NCBI GenBank assembly: GCA_963747965.1
Contig: CAVVGZ010000008.1
Span: forward strand, 62,001 to 126,000
DNA: 64,000 nucleotides
Direction: 5' to 3'
From: CAVVGZ01 sp963747965
GTDB lineage: Bacteria; Chloroflexota; Anaerolineae; Anaerolineales; Anaerolineaceae
Shown here: positions 43,441 through 52,543 of the stretch, piece by piece
Layout: the number at the start of each line of letters is the position of its first letter
Numbering within the stretch: position 1 is the first letter of the stretch
Program-made: the position numbers and the translations under genes
Notes under the pieces: generated by a model
Told to the model about the DNA's origin: nothing
The model's database searches: none
The model's input: only the letters and a program-made list of their open reading frames with translations

Positions 43441-43602
43441 ATGACCCGGAGAGCAGTAGTCTACGTTCGCACCTCATCTGAAACCCAAGGCGAAAAATCA
43501 AACCTGGCATTCATCTCCTTGCTAACTGCCGTATTTAAAATAATTCAGTCTCACAAGACACTTCAGTTTTGCATTAAAATAAAAAAAGGCTTCCAGTGAC
43601 GG
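43441..43602 (+). pseudogene. Serine recombinase N-terminal stub
   Basis: The 53-codon frame opens MTRRAVVYVRTSSETQGEKS, the first beta strand, catalytic arginine and Ser of resolvase/invertase recombinases (VYVRTSS), then switches to unrelated sequence. It is the truncated remnant of a large serine integrase or IS607-like recombinase, 60 bp before module copy D. Bases 43115-43440 hold nothing else. Confidence 0.65.
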
Positions 43603-43748
43603 AGTGTGCTTCGTAAAATCACTTTGTTCCTTATGCAAGCTATTGGCGATTCCAGTATCAACATGGTGAAATATCGGCATCCCCTGATCATTATAATTCG
43701 AGCAGGCGATGCAAGAGACATTGCCAACGGCAAGTCTACTCAGTATCG

Positions 43749-44051
43749 TCAGGTATTCGGTTCATTCCCCTCCGGTCCATCTGCGCAGGCTTCCGGCAGG
43801 AGGATCACACTGCCGCCAGGCAGCCGTCCTTCCCTCAGGATCGCCTCATAAACCAGCTGCTCATCTTCTTTAAGCACCGGGTCGCGGCCCCTGGTTCTCA
43901 AAATGACGTTCATACCAGTAGGAAAACCACCGGGATCAATTCTTTTTGGCAGGGTGCCTTTCTTTTTCAGATGTTCAACTACTTTCGGCTTGTTGGCATA
44001 GAGGATGGCGGTTAATTTCAATTCCTGTTCTGTATGTTTATGCTGGCTCAT
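43749..44051 (-). CDS. Unrecognised ~100-aa repeat protein, copy D
   Basis: 100 aa, MSQHKHTEQELKLTAILYAN, PGGFPTGMNVILRTRGRD, RLPGGSVILLPEACADGPEG. Downstream neighbour of the DUF35 gene. Strong GAAGGAGACAAAAA site. Possibly co-transcribed with DUF35 if the intervening hairpin is read through. Function unknown. Confidence 0.75.
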   Translation of the reverse strand: MSQHKHTEQELKLTAILYANKPKVVEHLKKKGTLPKRIDPGGFPTGMNVILRTRGRDPVLKEDEQLVYEAILREGRLPGGSVILLPEACADGPEGNEPNT

Positions 44052-44083
44052 TTTTTGTCTCCTTCAATCCAGATTAAATAAAA

Positions 44084-44119
44084 CGCAACCCTGAGATAGA
44101 TGTTCGCTTCAGGGTTGCG
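44084..44119 (-). promoter_or_regulatory. Terminator-like leader hairpin, copy D
   Basis: CGCAACCCTGA (44084-44094) with TCAGGGTTGCG (44109-44119), loop of 14, followed on the minus strand by TTTTATTTAATC. It lies between the DUF35 stop and the small-gene ribosome site; it can end the mevalonate transcript or attenuate the small gene. Confidence 0.6.
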
Positions 44120-44151
44120 AATTCTTTATTAAAAAATTATTTTTTTATGTC

Positions 44152-44550
44152 TTACTGCATTACCGGCCGGAACTTATATCCGTACACCAGGATGCCGCGC
44201 TCATCGCCGTCCTCCCGCAGCCGGCGTGTGACCATTTCAACCGGCATGCCAATTTGGACAGCCTGGCTGCCCAGGTCTGTAAGCTGGGCGGTTACAACAG
44301 GGCCTTCATCCAGTTTGACCAGGGCAATGGTGTAAGGAACATTGTACTCATATCCCGCCGGAGCATCGCTCATCATCGTGTAGGAGTACACGGAACCTTT
44401 ACCGCTGAAGGCGTATTCCTGTTTAGCCTCACCGCCGCAGTGCGGGCATACGTCGCGCGGCGGAAAAATCTTTGCTTCACAGTGCGGGCAGATTTCGCCA
44501 ACCAGGGCATAGCGTTGTTTTTTCAATCTCCAATGACGTGGTACTTCCAT
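44152..44550 (-). CDS. DUF35 OB-fold/zinc-ribbon protein (HMGS-thiolase scaffold)
   Basis: 132 aa. An N-terminal rubredoxin-like zinc ribbon (CPHC...CPHCGG, residues ~21-40) is followed by an OB-fold (FSGKGSVYSYTMMSDAPAGYEYNVPYTIALVKLDEGPVVTAQLTD) and ends YGYKFRPVMQ. In archaea this protein bridges thiolase and HMG-CoA synthase in a channelling complex; it has no catalytic activity. Here it is the last gene of the mevalonate cluster, 170 bp beyond the thiolase. Its tail is copied in the repeat modules. Confidence 0.85.
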   Translation of the reverse strand: MEVPRHWRLKKQRYALVGEICPHCEAKIFPPRDVCPHCGGEAKQEYAFSGKGSVYSYTMMSDAPAGYEYNVPYTIALVKLDEGPVVTAQLTDLGSQAVQIGMPVEMVTRRLREDGDERGILVYGYKFRPVMQ

Positions 44551-44720
44551 TGCTTACCTCTCAAGAACAAGTTGTGTCTGATGTGCCTAAAGTTTAGCAA
44601 CGGAAAACTATCAAATCCTATCAAATCTTGATCGGTTATTGATTTCCCCCGCAGAAATAAACCGTATCTTGGGAACAATTTGAACCCGCCAGCTCCCTGA
44701 CTTTATCTTACTAAATGATC

Positions 44721-45881
44721 CTAATCGATCCGCTCCAATACGTGGGTGATTGCAGTAGATGCCGGTCCTCCAAGCGACTGCACCAGCGCCCTTTTAGGAT
44801 TTGGTATCTGGTTCCGGCCTGCCTGGCCGCGCAGCTGCTGGACAGCTTCAACAATCTGGTATACCCCGCTGGCACCGATTGGATGCCCGCGTCCTTTCAA
44901 TCCCCCCATGGTACAGACTGGCATTCTGCCATTCAGGTTTAGATCTCCGTCAAGGGCAAGTTTCCAACCCTCTCCCCGGTTGGCAAATCCGCCGGACTCC
45001 AGGGCAAGGACAGCATAAATTGAGAAGTTATCCGATAGCTCCAGGAAATCCACTTCACCTGGAAGGATGCCTGCTTTGCGGCAGGCCCGGTCAAGGGATA
45101 TACCGGCAGCACGGAATGCCAGCATATCGTGCCGGTCATGCAAAGCAAGTGTATCGATTACCACGCTGGATCCGCTGATCTTAATCGTGGGACCGCAATC
45201 CTCACCGCACAACAAATCCCGCCTTGTAAGCACAACCGCAGCTGCTCCGTCCGCATAGGGAGCCATGTCCAGCGTATTGAGCGGGCTGCAAACCATTGGT
45301 GATTTACGGTAGGCTTCCGCAGTTATCGGTTTATGGTACATGGCGTTTGGATTATGCACTGCGTTGGCATGAGCAAGGATCGGGAAACCAGCCAGGACTT
45401 CTTTTTCAACACCATAATCGTACAGGTATCGCTGCATGAGCATACCGGCTTGTGCAGCCGGGGTTAAGCCCGGGACAGCTTCATAGTCATAATCGGTAGC
45501 CTGTGCCAGGGTCGAATCAGATTTGGGGCCAACCAGATCCGTATACTTCTCAACTCCGACAACCACCGCCGTATCCACATAGCCGGATGCTACTGCCATA
45601 TATCCGGTTCGAAATGCGGCTGCACCTGAAGCATCCGCAGCTTCAATCGTATAAGCCTCAATCCCGGTTAATCCTGCATGTTCCGCCAGCAAAGCCCCCA
45701 GGTTGGATTGGTGGGACACCACCGATGCCAGGTAATTCCCGATATACATCGCATCTGGTTTTAAGCCCCCGGCATCCCGGCGTGCCTGTAAAATAGCCTT
45801 CGTTGCTAATGTATGCAGGGATATATCCCAATGTTCACCAACCGGCGTCTGGCCGATCCCTGCCACCATTACATCAATCAT
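44721..45881 (-). CDS. Thiolase-family protein (acetoacetyl-CoA thiolase-like, SCP2 type)
   Basis: 386 aa, whole thiolase fold. Partner of HMGS and DUF35. The histidine of GHPIGASGVYQIVEAVQQL (His333) is kept, but the nucleophile position reads EAADASGAAAFR (Asp83) where the family has Cys, and the HDxF motif reads SDNF (283-286). It still has the SCP2-like GGLKGRGHPIGA block. It may bind CoA thioesters and act in the complex without Claisen activity of its own, or work by a different route. Starts 8 bp after the HMGS stop. Confidence 0.8.
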   Translation of the reverse strand: MIDVMVAGIGQTPVGEHWDISLHTLATKAILQARRDAGGLKPDAMYIGNYLASVVSHQSNLGALLAEHAGLTGIEAYTIEAADASGAAAFRTGYMAVASGYVDTAVVVGVEKYTDLVGPKSDSTLAQATDYDYEAVPGLTPAAQAGMLMQRYLYDYGVEKEVLAGFPILAHANAVHNPNAMYHKPITAEAYRKSPMVCSPLNTLDMAPYADGAAAVVLTRRDLLCGEDCGPTIKISGSSVVIDTLALHDRHDMLAFRAAGISLDRACRKAGILPGEVDFLELSDNFSIYAVLALESGGFANRGEGWKLALDGDLNLNGRMPVCTMGGLKGRGHPIGASGVYQIVEAVQQLRGQAGRNQIPNPKRALVQSLGGPASTAITHVLERID

Positions 45882-45889
45882 ATAACCAC

Positions 45890-46978
45890 CTATTTCATCG
45901 TAATCTTGCCGCGCTGGCGGACATAATTGGCGTAATCAATTTCGGTTCGGCGGGAAATATACGCCTGGGTTGAAAGCGCCAAATTCCGGCGCTCCTCAAT
46001 CGCTTCCGTTACATTGATCAGGAAAGCATCTGATCCGGCACCGGAACCAAAGGAAGCCATCAGGATGCGGTCACCGGGCTGTGCCACGTCTAATATTGCT
46101 GTCAATCCGATCATGGCCGCCCCGGCATAAGTATTCCCAATCACGGGGGACAGCAGTCCGGTTTTAGTTTGTTCATCGGTAAATCCCAGCATTTTGGCTA
46201 CCCGCTGGGGGAATTTTGTATTGGGCTGGTGGAAGACAGCATACTTAAAATCAGAGGCTTGATAACCAGTCTCTTTCAGCATCGTTTTTACGGAAGAGGT
46301 GATGTGCTTAAAGTAAGCCGGTTCGCCGGTAAAACGCTGCCCGTGTTCCGGATATTTCTGATACGCTCTGCGCCAGAAATCCGGGGTGTCTGACACAAAT
46401 GAATAGCATGCCTCGATGCTTGCCAGGGACTCTTCTGCAGGACCCACAATGAAGGCTGCCCCGCCTGCCGCCGCCGTGAATTCAAGTTGATCTGCCGGCC
46501 TGGCCTGGGCAGTATCCATTCCAACGCATAAGGCATAATTTGCCATGCGTGATCCCACAAGCCCCATGCCGGCCACCATTGTTTCCGTGCCCGCCTTGCA
46601 TGCAAACTGCCAGTCACCCGCCGAAATTGATTCTGTAGCGCCGATTGCTTCTGCGACAATCGTCCCGCTTGGTTTAACCGCATAGGGATGCGATTCTGAA
46701 CCAATCCACACAGCTCGCAGATCCCTGGGATTGATGCCCGCCCTCTTGAGGGCGTTACGGGAAGCCTCGATTGACATGGTGATAACATCTTCATCAAGAC
46801 CGGGGACTGCTTTTTCTTTGATTGGCAGGCTGCCTTCGCTGTCTTTCCAGATTCTGCTCACCTCGCTGGCAGGCAGCCGGTAACGCGGCACATACGCCCC
46901 GTACCCAATAATCCCTACCGGTCGTGCGGGTTTCATTACCAAAGGAGCGCTTTCTACAATATTGTTTTCCATCAACAC
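45890..46978 (-). CDS. Hydroxymethylglutaryl-CoA synthase, archaeal type
   Basis: 362 aa. PVGIIGYGAYVPRYRLPASEVSRIW is the archaeal HMGS opening; nucleophile Cys lies in WQFACKAGTETMVAG, the catalytic Glu in AVWIGSESHPYAVKPSGTIVAEAIG, and the His in FHQPNTKFPQRVAKML. It condenses acetyl-CoA with acetoacetyl-CoA to HMG-CoA. Next to thiolase (8-bp gap) and DUF35, as in archaeal operons. A clear member of the mevalonate pathway. Confidence 0.9.
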   Translation of the reverse strand: MLMENNIVESAPLVMKPARPVGIIGYGAYVPRYRLPASEVSRIWKDSEGSLPIKEKAVPGLDEDVITMSIEASRNALKRAGINPRDLRAVWIGSESHPYAVKPSGTIVAEAIGATESISAGDWQFACKAGTETMVAGMGLVGSRMANYALCVGMDTAQARPADQLEFTAAAGGAAFIVGPAEESLASIEACYSFVSDTPDFWRRAYQKYPEHGQRFTGEPAYFKHITSSVKTMLKETGYQASDFKYAVFHQPNTKFPQRVAKMLGFTDEQTKTGLLSPVIGNTYAGAAMIGLTAILDVAQPGDRILMASFGSGAGSDAFLINVTEAIEERRNLALSTQAYISRRTEIDYANYVRQRGKITMK

Positions 46979-47108
46979 CTTCCACTATCTGCCAGCCGGG
47001 ATATTTATGAACCTGGCACCTGACATAATTTTATCAAAGCCTTTCAAATTCAATCATTTCATTATAAAGGTATTTATCTAGCGAACCGCAATCTCTCAGC
47101 AGGTTGGG

Positions 47109-48396
47109 CTATCCCTGCCACTCCTTGAGGATTTCCTGGGCACGTTCCAGGCGCACCCTGCCTTCTGCAACCAGTTGGGCAGCAACCGCATCCACTTGAG
47201 ATCCCTCTGCCCCGGCAGCAATGGCTACCTGGCGGGAATGCAGCCCCATGTGTCCACGTTGGATACCTTCCGTTGCCAGTGCACGCAGGGCTGCAAGATT
47301 TTGTGCCAGTCCAACAGAAACGATAATTTCCGCCAGTTCTCCGGCAGTCTTTACACCCAGCAACTTAATTGCTGCCCGGGCAGCAGGATGGACCCGCGTG
47401 GCACCACCTACGATACCCACTGCCATGGGCATTTCCAGCGTTCCTGCCAGGTTCCCGTTAGCAGCCTGGCTCCAGGTGCTCAGGCTGGTGTAGCGTCCAT
47501 CCCTGGCTGCATAGGCATGCGCCCCGGCTTCAACCGCTCTCCAATCATTCCCGGTTGCCAGTACAACCGCATCCACACCATTCATGATGCCTTTGTTATG
47601 GGTAGCAGCCCGGTAAGGATCTGCAGCGGCAAACCATCCTGCCTGGATGACGCCATCCCGGACAGCCTCTGCAGAATACTCGCCGAATGCCAGCACCTCA
47701 AGAGGAATTTCACATCGGGCTCTCCCCAGTCGCCGGTCGGCCAGGTTGGAAAGAATGCGCAGCAAAACCCTTCCACCGGTCAATGGATTCAACCAATGGC
47801 GTCAGCCGTTCTGTAGCAGTATTTATCGCATTTGCTCCCATTGCATCCCGTACATCAAAAATGAGATGCATTACCAGGAATGGCTGGGGGGCAGGTCCCT
47901 GGACAATTCGCACCTCAATATCGCGCGGACCTCCTCCCAGGCTGTTAAGCATTGGATCAACATCAGCTGCTTCAGCCAGAAGCCGTTCCTTGTTTTCCAG
48001 TAACTGCCGGCGTGCCGATTCCACATCATCCAATCCAATAATTTGCATTTGCCCGATCATCAGCGGGTCAGTGGCCTGCGCAGTAAATCCTCCTCCGGCA
48101 CGCACCAGCTTGGCCATGAATGAAGCGCCTGCCACCACCGAAGGTTCTTCAACCACCATGGGAATTAGCACTTCCCTGCCATTTACAACAAAATTTTGGG
48201 CAATTCCCAAAGGAAGAGCATATGTTCCAATAACATTTTCTACCATCTTATCAGCCTGCGCAGCCGATAATCCCGTTTCCCCGCTTAATGACAATAATTC
48301 TTCCCGGGTTAATTCTCCCCTGCTCTCCAGAAATTGCAGGCGCTCCGCAATACTCATCTCATAAAACTTCCTGGCAGGGCCAGTCTCACCTGTCAT
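47109..48396 (-). pseudogene. HMG-CoA reductase (class II), frameshifted
   Basis: The frame from 48396 (MTGETGPARKFYEMSIAERL) includes VVEEPSVVAGASFMAKLVRAGGGF (substrate Glu) and DVRDAMGANAINTATERLTP; after LVES it is interrupted and the other frame takes over with LTGGRVLLRILSNLADRR, THNKGIMNGVDAVVLATGNDWRAVEAGAH (catalytic Lys, NAD site) and RGHMGLHSRQVAIAAG (catalytic His). The slip lies near 47783. Span 3n+1, restored length ~429 aa, normal for class II. The gene would be essential for the pathway, so an assembly indel is the likelier explanation. 130 bp before HMGS. Confidence 0.85.
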
Positions 48397-48598
48397 TTCC
48401 TACTCCTGTAACCAGCAGACATATTCCGGAACGATAATCCTTTGAATCATAGACCATCCCTACTGGCAAAATCTATCAAATTTTCGCTGGTTAATGTATT
48501 ATATAGCAGCGCTCATTAGGAAAGACAGTCCCTATCCAAACCGTGGTGGTGGCCTGGTTGGATTACTTACAATAATTTCAAATTACCCGGGAGAAGGC

Positions 48599-49390
48599 AT
48601 GAAGACAACCATATTTCAAGTAGACGCATTTACCCACGATCCATTCCGCGGCAATCCTGCTGCGGTCTGCATTCTGGACTCTCCCAGGCCGGACGCCTGG
48701 ATGCTGGCAGTAGCCCGGGAGATGAATTTATCGGAGACAGCTTTCCTGCTCCCCGAAGAGGGAGCCTACCGCTTGCGCTGGTTTACTCCGGCGGTTGAGG
48801 AAAAACTTTGTGGACATGCCACCCTGGCAAGCGCTCATGTTTTATGGGAATCAGGAAAACTCAAACCGGGCGAAACTGCACTTTTCAATACATTAAGCGG
48901 GGTACTTACTGCATCCAAACTTGGCAGCCTGATCGAACTTAATTTTCCTTCCACACCGCCAGAACCGGTAGAAACACCCCCTTTCCTCCTTGATGCACTC
49001 GGGGTATCTCCTCTATACGTCGGAAAAAGTCCTTTTGATTATCTGGTTGAGGTTGCGGATGATGAAATTGTAAAAAATCTTCATCCAAATATGACACTGT
49101 TGAGGGAAATTGATATTCGCGGGATCATCATAACAAGCCGGTCTACCGACCCAAAATATGATTTTATCTCGCGCTTCTTTGCCCCGCATGACGGGATTGA
49201 TGAGGATCCCGTAACCGGTTCTGCCCACTGCTGTCTGGGTCCGTACTGGAAAGAAAAGCTGGGAAAAACTTCTTTCAAAGCATACCAGGCATCACCCCGC
49301 GGGGGTATCGTTGCGGTACGACTGGAAGGAAACCGCATTATCCTTGGAGGGGAAGCCGTAACCGTGATGGGTGGTGAACTGTACTACTAG
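48599..49390 (+). CDS. PhzF-family protein (phenazine biosynthesis-like isomerase)
   Basis: 263 aa from ATG 48599, with GGGAGAAGGC upstream. TIFQVDAFTHDPFRGNPAAVC opening, the catalytic Glu in MNLSETAFLLPEEG, GHATLASAHVLWESG, and FAPHDGIDEDPVTGSAHCCLGPYW are classic PhzF motifs. PhzF folds like diaminopimelate epimerase; most non-phenazine members are isomerases of unknown substrate. Monocistronic between divergent regions. Intact. Confidence 0.85.
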   Translation: MKTTIFQVDAFTHDPFRGNPAAVCILDSPRPDAWMLAVAREMNLSETAFLLPEEGAYRLRWFTPAVEEKLCGHATLASAHVLWESGKLKPGETALFNTLSGVLTASKLGSLIELNFPSTPPEPVETPPFLLDALGVSPLYVGKSPFDYLVEVADDEIVKNLHPNMTLLREIDIRGIIITSRSTDPKYDFISRFFAPHDGIDEDPVTGSAHCCLGPYWKEKLGKTSFKAYQASPRGGIVAVRLEGNRIILGGEAVTVMGGELYY

Positions 49391-49403
49391 CAGGAACCGG
49401 ATT

Positions 49404-51321
49404 TTAATCAATCAAAACCAATGAGGACATCCAGTAAGGGTCATCTCCGGCAGAGGGAAGCACGCGGATCGAATCATAGCCCGCTTCCACTGCAGCAGGC
49501 GGAACATCCATCAGCATCTGGACTATTTCCTCACTGGCCTTATCCCGGGGTGTTTCAATGGAGCCAACTTCCTGCCCGTCACTACGGAAGGAAAGGCGAA
49601 ATCCATCCCGGTTTCCCAGGTTGATTTGGATTTGACCGGCATGCTGAATTTCCCCCAGGTCAACCAGAACTCCGTCATCTTCAAAGGAGACCGCTTTCTC
49701 CAAATTTTCCGCTTGATTTTTTGTTAGAGTTAACGATTCGGGCAGATAATATCTTTCATAGTCGATCAGGTGGTTATATTGACCGGTATTCATTTTCCAA
49801 ATCTTTTCCCACCGGGCAGGATCAAAGAAATCCCCGCGCGTGATAAGGCGTAAATATTCATAATACTCCGCCAACCCGGCATCTTTTAACAGGCTTTCAT
49901 TGTTGTAGATCGATTCCACATAACCCTGTGGAATGATCCGGTGAAAATGGCCGATCCTCCAATCCAAATTACGAACCGGGGGTAACCTTGCCAGTAAAGG
50001 ATCGGTTAAAGCAAACATATCAATATAATGGACATTTGGACCGGCGTAGTAACCCGAAACCCCCACATTGCTTTTGGGAAGAATGTAATAATCCTTTTTG
50101 GATTCCTCACGCGCTCGCAGCCCGCTCTCAACATCCGAGAGAATGGGCACTCCATCTACAACTTTATAATTGACCAGACCCATTTTTTCAAAATAATACA
50201 GGCGCTCGTCTGCAATCCCGTGTTCATTTAATTTTAATAGCCCGCTCTCCTCCTTCAAGGAAAATGGTCGGGATTGGTGCCCTGAATCCAATGATCGTAA
50301 GGGCAGCAAAAATGACCAGCATTGTGCGTGAGCCGATGCGGGAAAAAGGGACATCGGTTAGAGCAATAACTGCACATAGAAGCGGGGCTGCCAGGAACCG
50401 CCCGCTCATAAAATCCCCGCCAATTTTGACTGCATATAGGATGTAAAGCAGCACTCCGACAAGCACCGTGATACGCGGCGGGCTTTTTGATAAGATCACA
50501 ACGATCAGGCTTACCAGTATCGCTACCAGGGCAATCGGATCACGCTCCAATGAATCCTGCAGGTAGAAAAAACCCTGCCTCCACAGCTCGCTGTCTGAAA
50601 CAGACAGGTTCAGTTTTGCATAGGCTGTATTGGGAAAGGGGAAACCGTAATAGATAATAGAGAAAAGTTCCCATAGTATGATTGGAAATTGCCCAAGGAC
50701 AACTGCCAGGACCGCACTCCAGCGTTGGCTTTTCCAGACCATATAGACCAGCGGGGGAAGGTAAAGAAGCGCTGTATCTAGGCGGTTAACCATACCCAGG
50801 GAAGCCAGCAAGGATAAGAGGAAGAGATTCCGGATGGTAAGACGTGCCCGAAAAAATAAAATATAAAAAACTACCAGGATAATATGGCTGAGTGGATTCT
50901 CAAGCCCGGAAGTTGAATAATCTACATAGGCGTTGGATAAACCCAGGATAAGCACCCCAACCACTGCAGCATTCGTTGATCTGGCAAGCTTACCGGAATA
51001 CAATGCCACGGCTGCCAGGGAAATCACCACGGAAATCACAATAACGGTGATGAAAATCTCGCCTGTAAATGCATAAAAAAAACTGACCAGAAACATCCAT
51101 AATGGGTGGGTATACGCTTGAACCCGTTCAGCGGTGTTCCACGTGAGGCGGTATCCATTCACCAGGTTATCCACCGTGCGGAAGGTAATATAGGCGTCAT
51201 CACTGAGCCAGGCTCGGCGCAGGATAATAATCAAAAACAAAAACAGCATTAGGATGATTGGGAGAGACGTCTGCAGTCTATCGGACGTTTTTTGGCTGGT
51301 TTGGTTGTTTGAATTTACCAT
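49404..51321 (-). pseudogene. GT-C membrane glycosyltransferase, frameshifted
   Basis: The frame from 51321 (MVNSNNQTSQKTSDRLQTSL) has about nine helices and RAWLSDDAYITFRTVDNLVNGYRLTWNTAERVQAYTHPLWM, the DD motif loop of GT-C arabinofuranosyl/mannosyltransferase-like enzymes. After TIFLEGGERAIK it slips near 50230-50255 to the second frame (LKLNEHGIADERLYYFEKMGLVNYK...), an extracytoplasmic C-terminal domain ending SAGDDPYWMSSLVLID. The total of ~639 aa (3n+1) is right for one gene. It uses a lipid-linked sugar on the outer face of the membrane. Next to an epimerase gene on the opposite strand. Confidence 0.7.
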
Positions 51322-51499
51322 TTTCCTAAGATAACCCGCTGTTTTTTGGGGTGATACACAAGATTCCTTGGGATATTACCACATTTTCCTTGAATAAGAA
51401 TAAGCCGGATGAATTTGGCCTGCTTCCTGCATTTATCGGAGACCATGCAGGATATGCTATAATTCGAAAACTGCCACTCACTATGAAAGAACTCTAAAT

Positions 51500-52432
51500 A
51501 TGCAATTATTTATTACTGGAGCAGCCGGCTTCCTTGGTTCAGTCCTATCAAATAAACTGGTTAGAGCGGGACATAAAGTCCGTGCCCTGGATGACCTTTC
51601 TACCGGGAATGAAAAAAACCTGCTTCCTGAGGTTGAATTCGTCCAGGGAGATGTCAATGACCGCCCAAAATTGTGGTCGTTATTAAATGGAGTGGACTGT
51701 GTCTTTCACCTGGCCGCCCGCGTTCTGGTCCCGGAATCCGTTCTATACCCGAGAGAATACAATCATGTAAATGTTGGTGGAACAGTCACCTTAATGGAAG
51801 CCATGCGGGATGTTGGGGTTAAGCGGGTTGTATTGATCTCATCCGGAGCCATCTTTGGTATCCAGGAACAGCAGCCCCTGAAAGAGGATTTTATTCCTAA
51901 TCCCCGCTCACCCTATGCAGTTTCCAAATTGGCCGCCGAATATTATGTGCGCACTATCGGGAGTCTCTGGGGCATCGAAACAGTCTGCCTGCGTGTTTTT
52001 AATGCATATGGACCCGGGCAGTACCTGCCTGCAGTTCACCCGCCGGTCATACCCAACTTTATTAACCAGGCTTCCAAAAATGGCACCCTCGTCATTCACG
52101 GCGATGGTTCTCAAACACGGGATTATGTATATATCGATGATGTTGTCAGTGCCATGGTTTCAGCCGCATCAGCACCGGGTATTGACCGGGAAGTACTCAA
52201 TGTTGGCAGCGGTGTGGATACAAGCATCCGCGATCTGGCAAGGTTGGTCACAGATATTACCAGGGGTAAACCAGAAATCGTCTATAATCCCCGCCACGAC
52301 CCGGGACCTGATCGGATGTGCGCTGATATTACCCGTGCTCGGCAAAAGTTGGGATATACACCCATGACGCCTTTAGAGATCGGTCTCCAGAGAACCTTCG
52401 AGCTGGATCAGCGGTTTCCCCTATTAAAATAA
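51500..52432 (+). CDS. NAD-dependent epimerase/dehydratase (GalE-like)
   Basis: 310 aa. LFITGAAGFLGSVLSNKLV (NAD-binding GxxGxxG), DVNDRPKLWSLLNGVDCVFHLAA, catalytic Ser in VVLISSGAIFG, and YAVSKLAAEYYVRTIG (YxxxK). DPGPDRMCADITRARQKLGYTP near the end. It probably interconverts UDP- or dTDP-hexoses at C4 for surface polysaccharides; its position by the GT-C gene agrees. Intact. Confidence 0.85.
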   Translation: MQLFITGAAGFLGSVLSNKLVRAGHKVRALDDLSTGNEKNLLPEVEFVQGDVNDRPKLWSLLNGVDCVFHLAARVLVPESVLYPREYNHVNVGGTVTLMEAMRDVGVKRVVLISSGAIFGIQEQQPLKEDFIPNPRSPYAVSKLAAEYYVRTIGSLWGIETVCLRVFNAYGPGQYLPAVHPPVIPNFINQASKNGTLVIHGDGSQTRDYVYIDDVVSAMVSAASAPGIDREVLNVGSGVDTSIRDLARLVTDITRGKPEIVYNPRHDPGPDRMCADITRARQKLGYTPMTPLEIGLQRTFELDQRFPLLK

Positions 52433-52543
52433 ACTTCCCCTCTACACACAGTGCCGCTGGGCACACTCCAATAAACAGACCATAAGCAGGGTCATTGCCC
52501 ACCATTAATCGATTCAATCAATAGTCAAAAAATACAAATCGTT

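Larger units (their letters stand above)
43662..44215 (-). repeat. Dispersed repeat module, copy D (probable parent copy)
   Basis: This copy includes the last 60 or so bp of the intact DUF35 gene (44152-44550). The order is DUF35 stop, spacer, hairpin (44084-44119), small gene, 3' flank. Because the DUF35 reading frame is intact only here, copies A, B and C seem to have carried off its tail. Confidence 0.7.

Noticed and set aside
47109..48396. Programmed frameshift in HMG-CoA reductase
   Set aside because: There is no slippery heptamer with a downstream pseudoknot at the slip, and the same +1 pattern recurs in unrelated genes.
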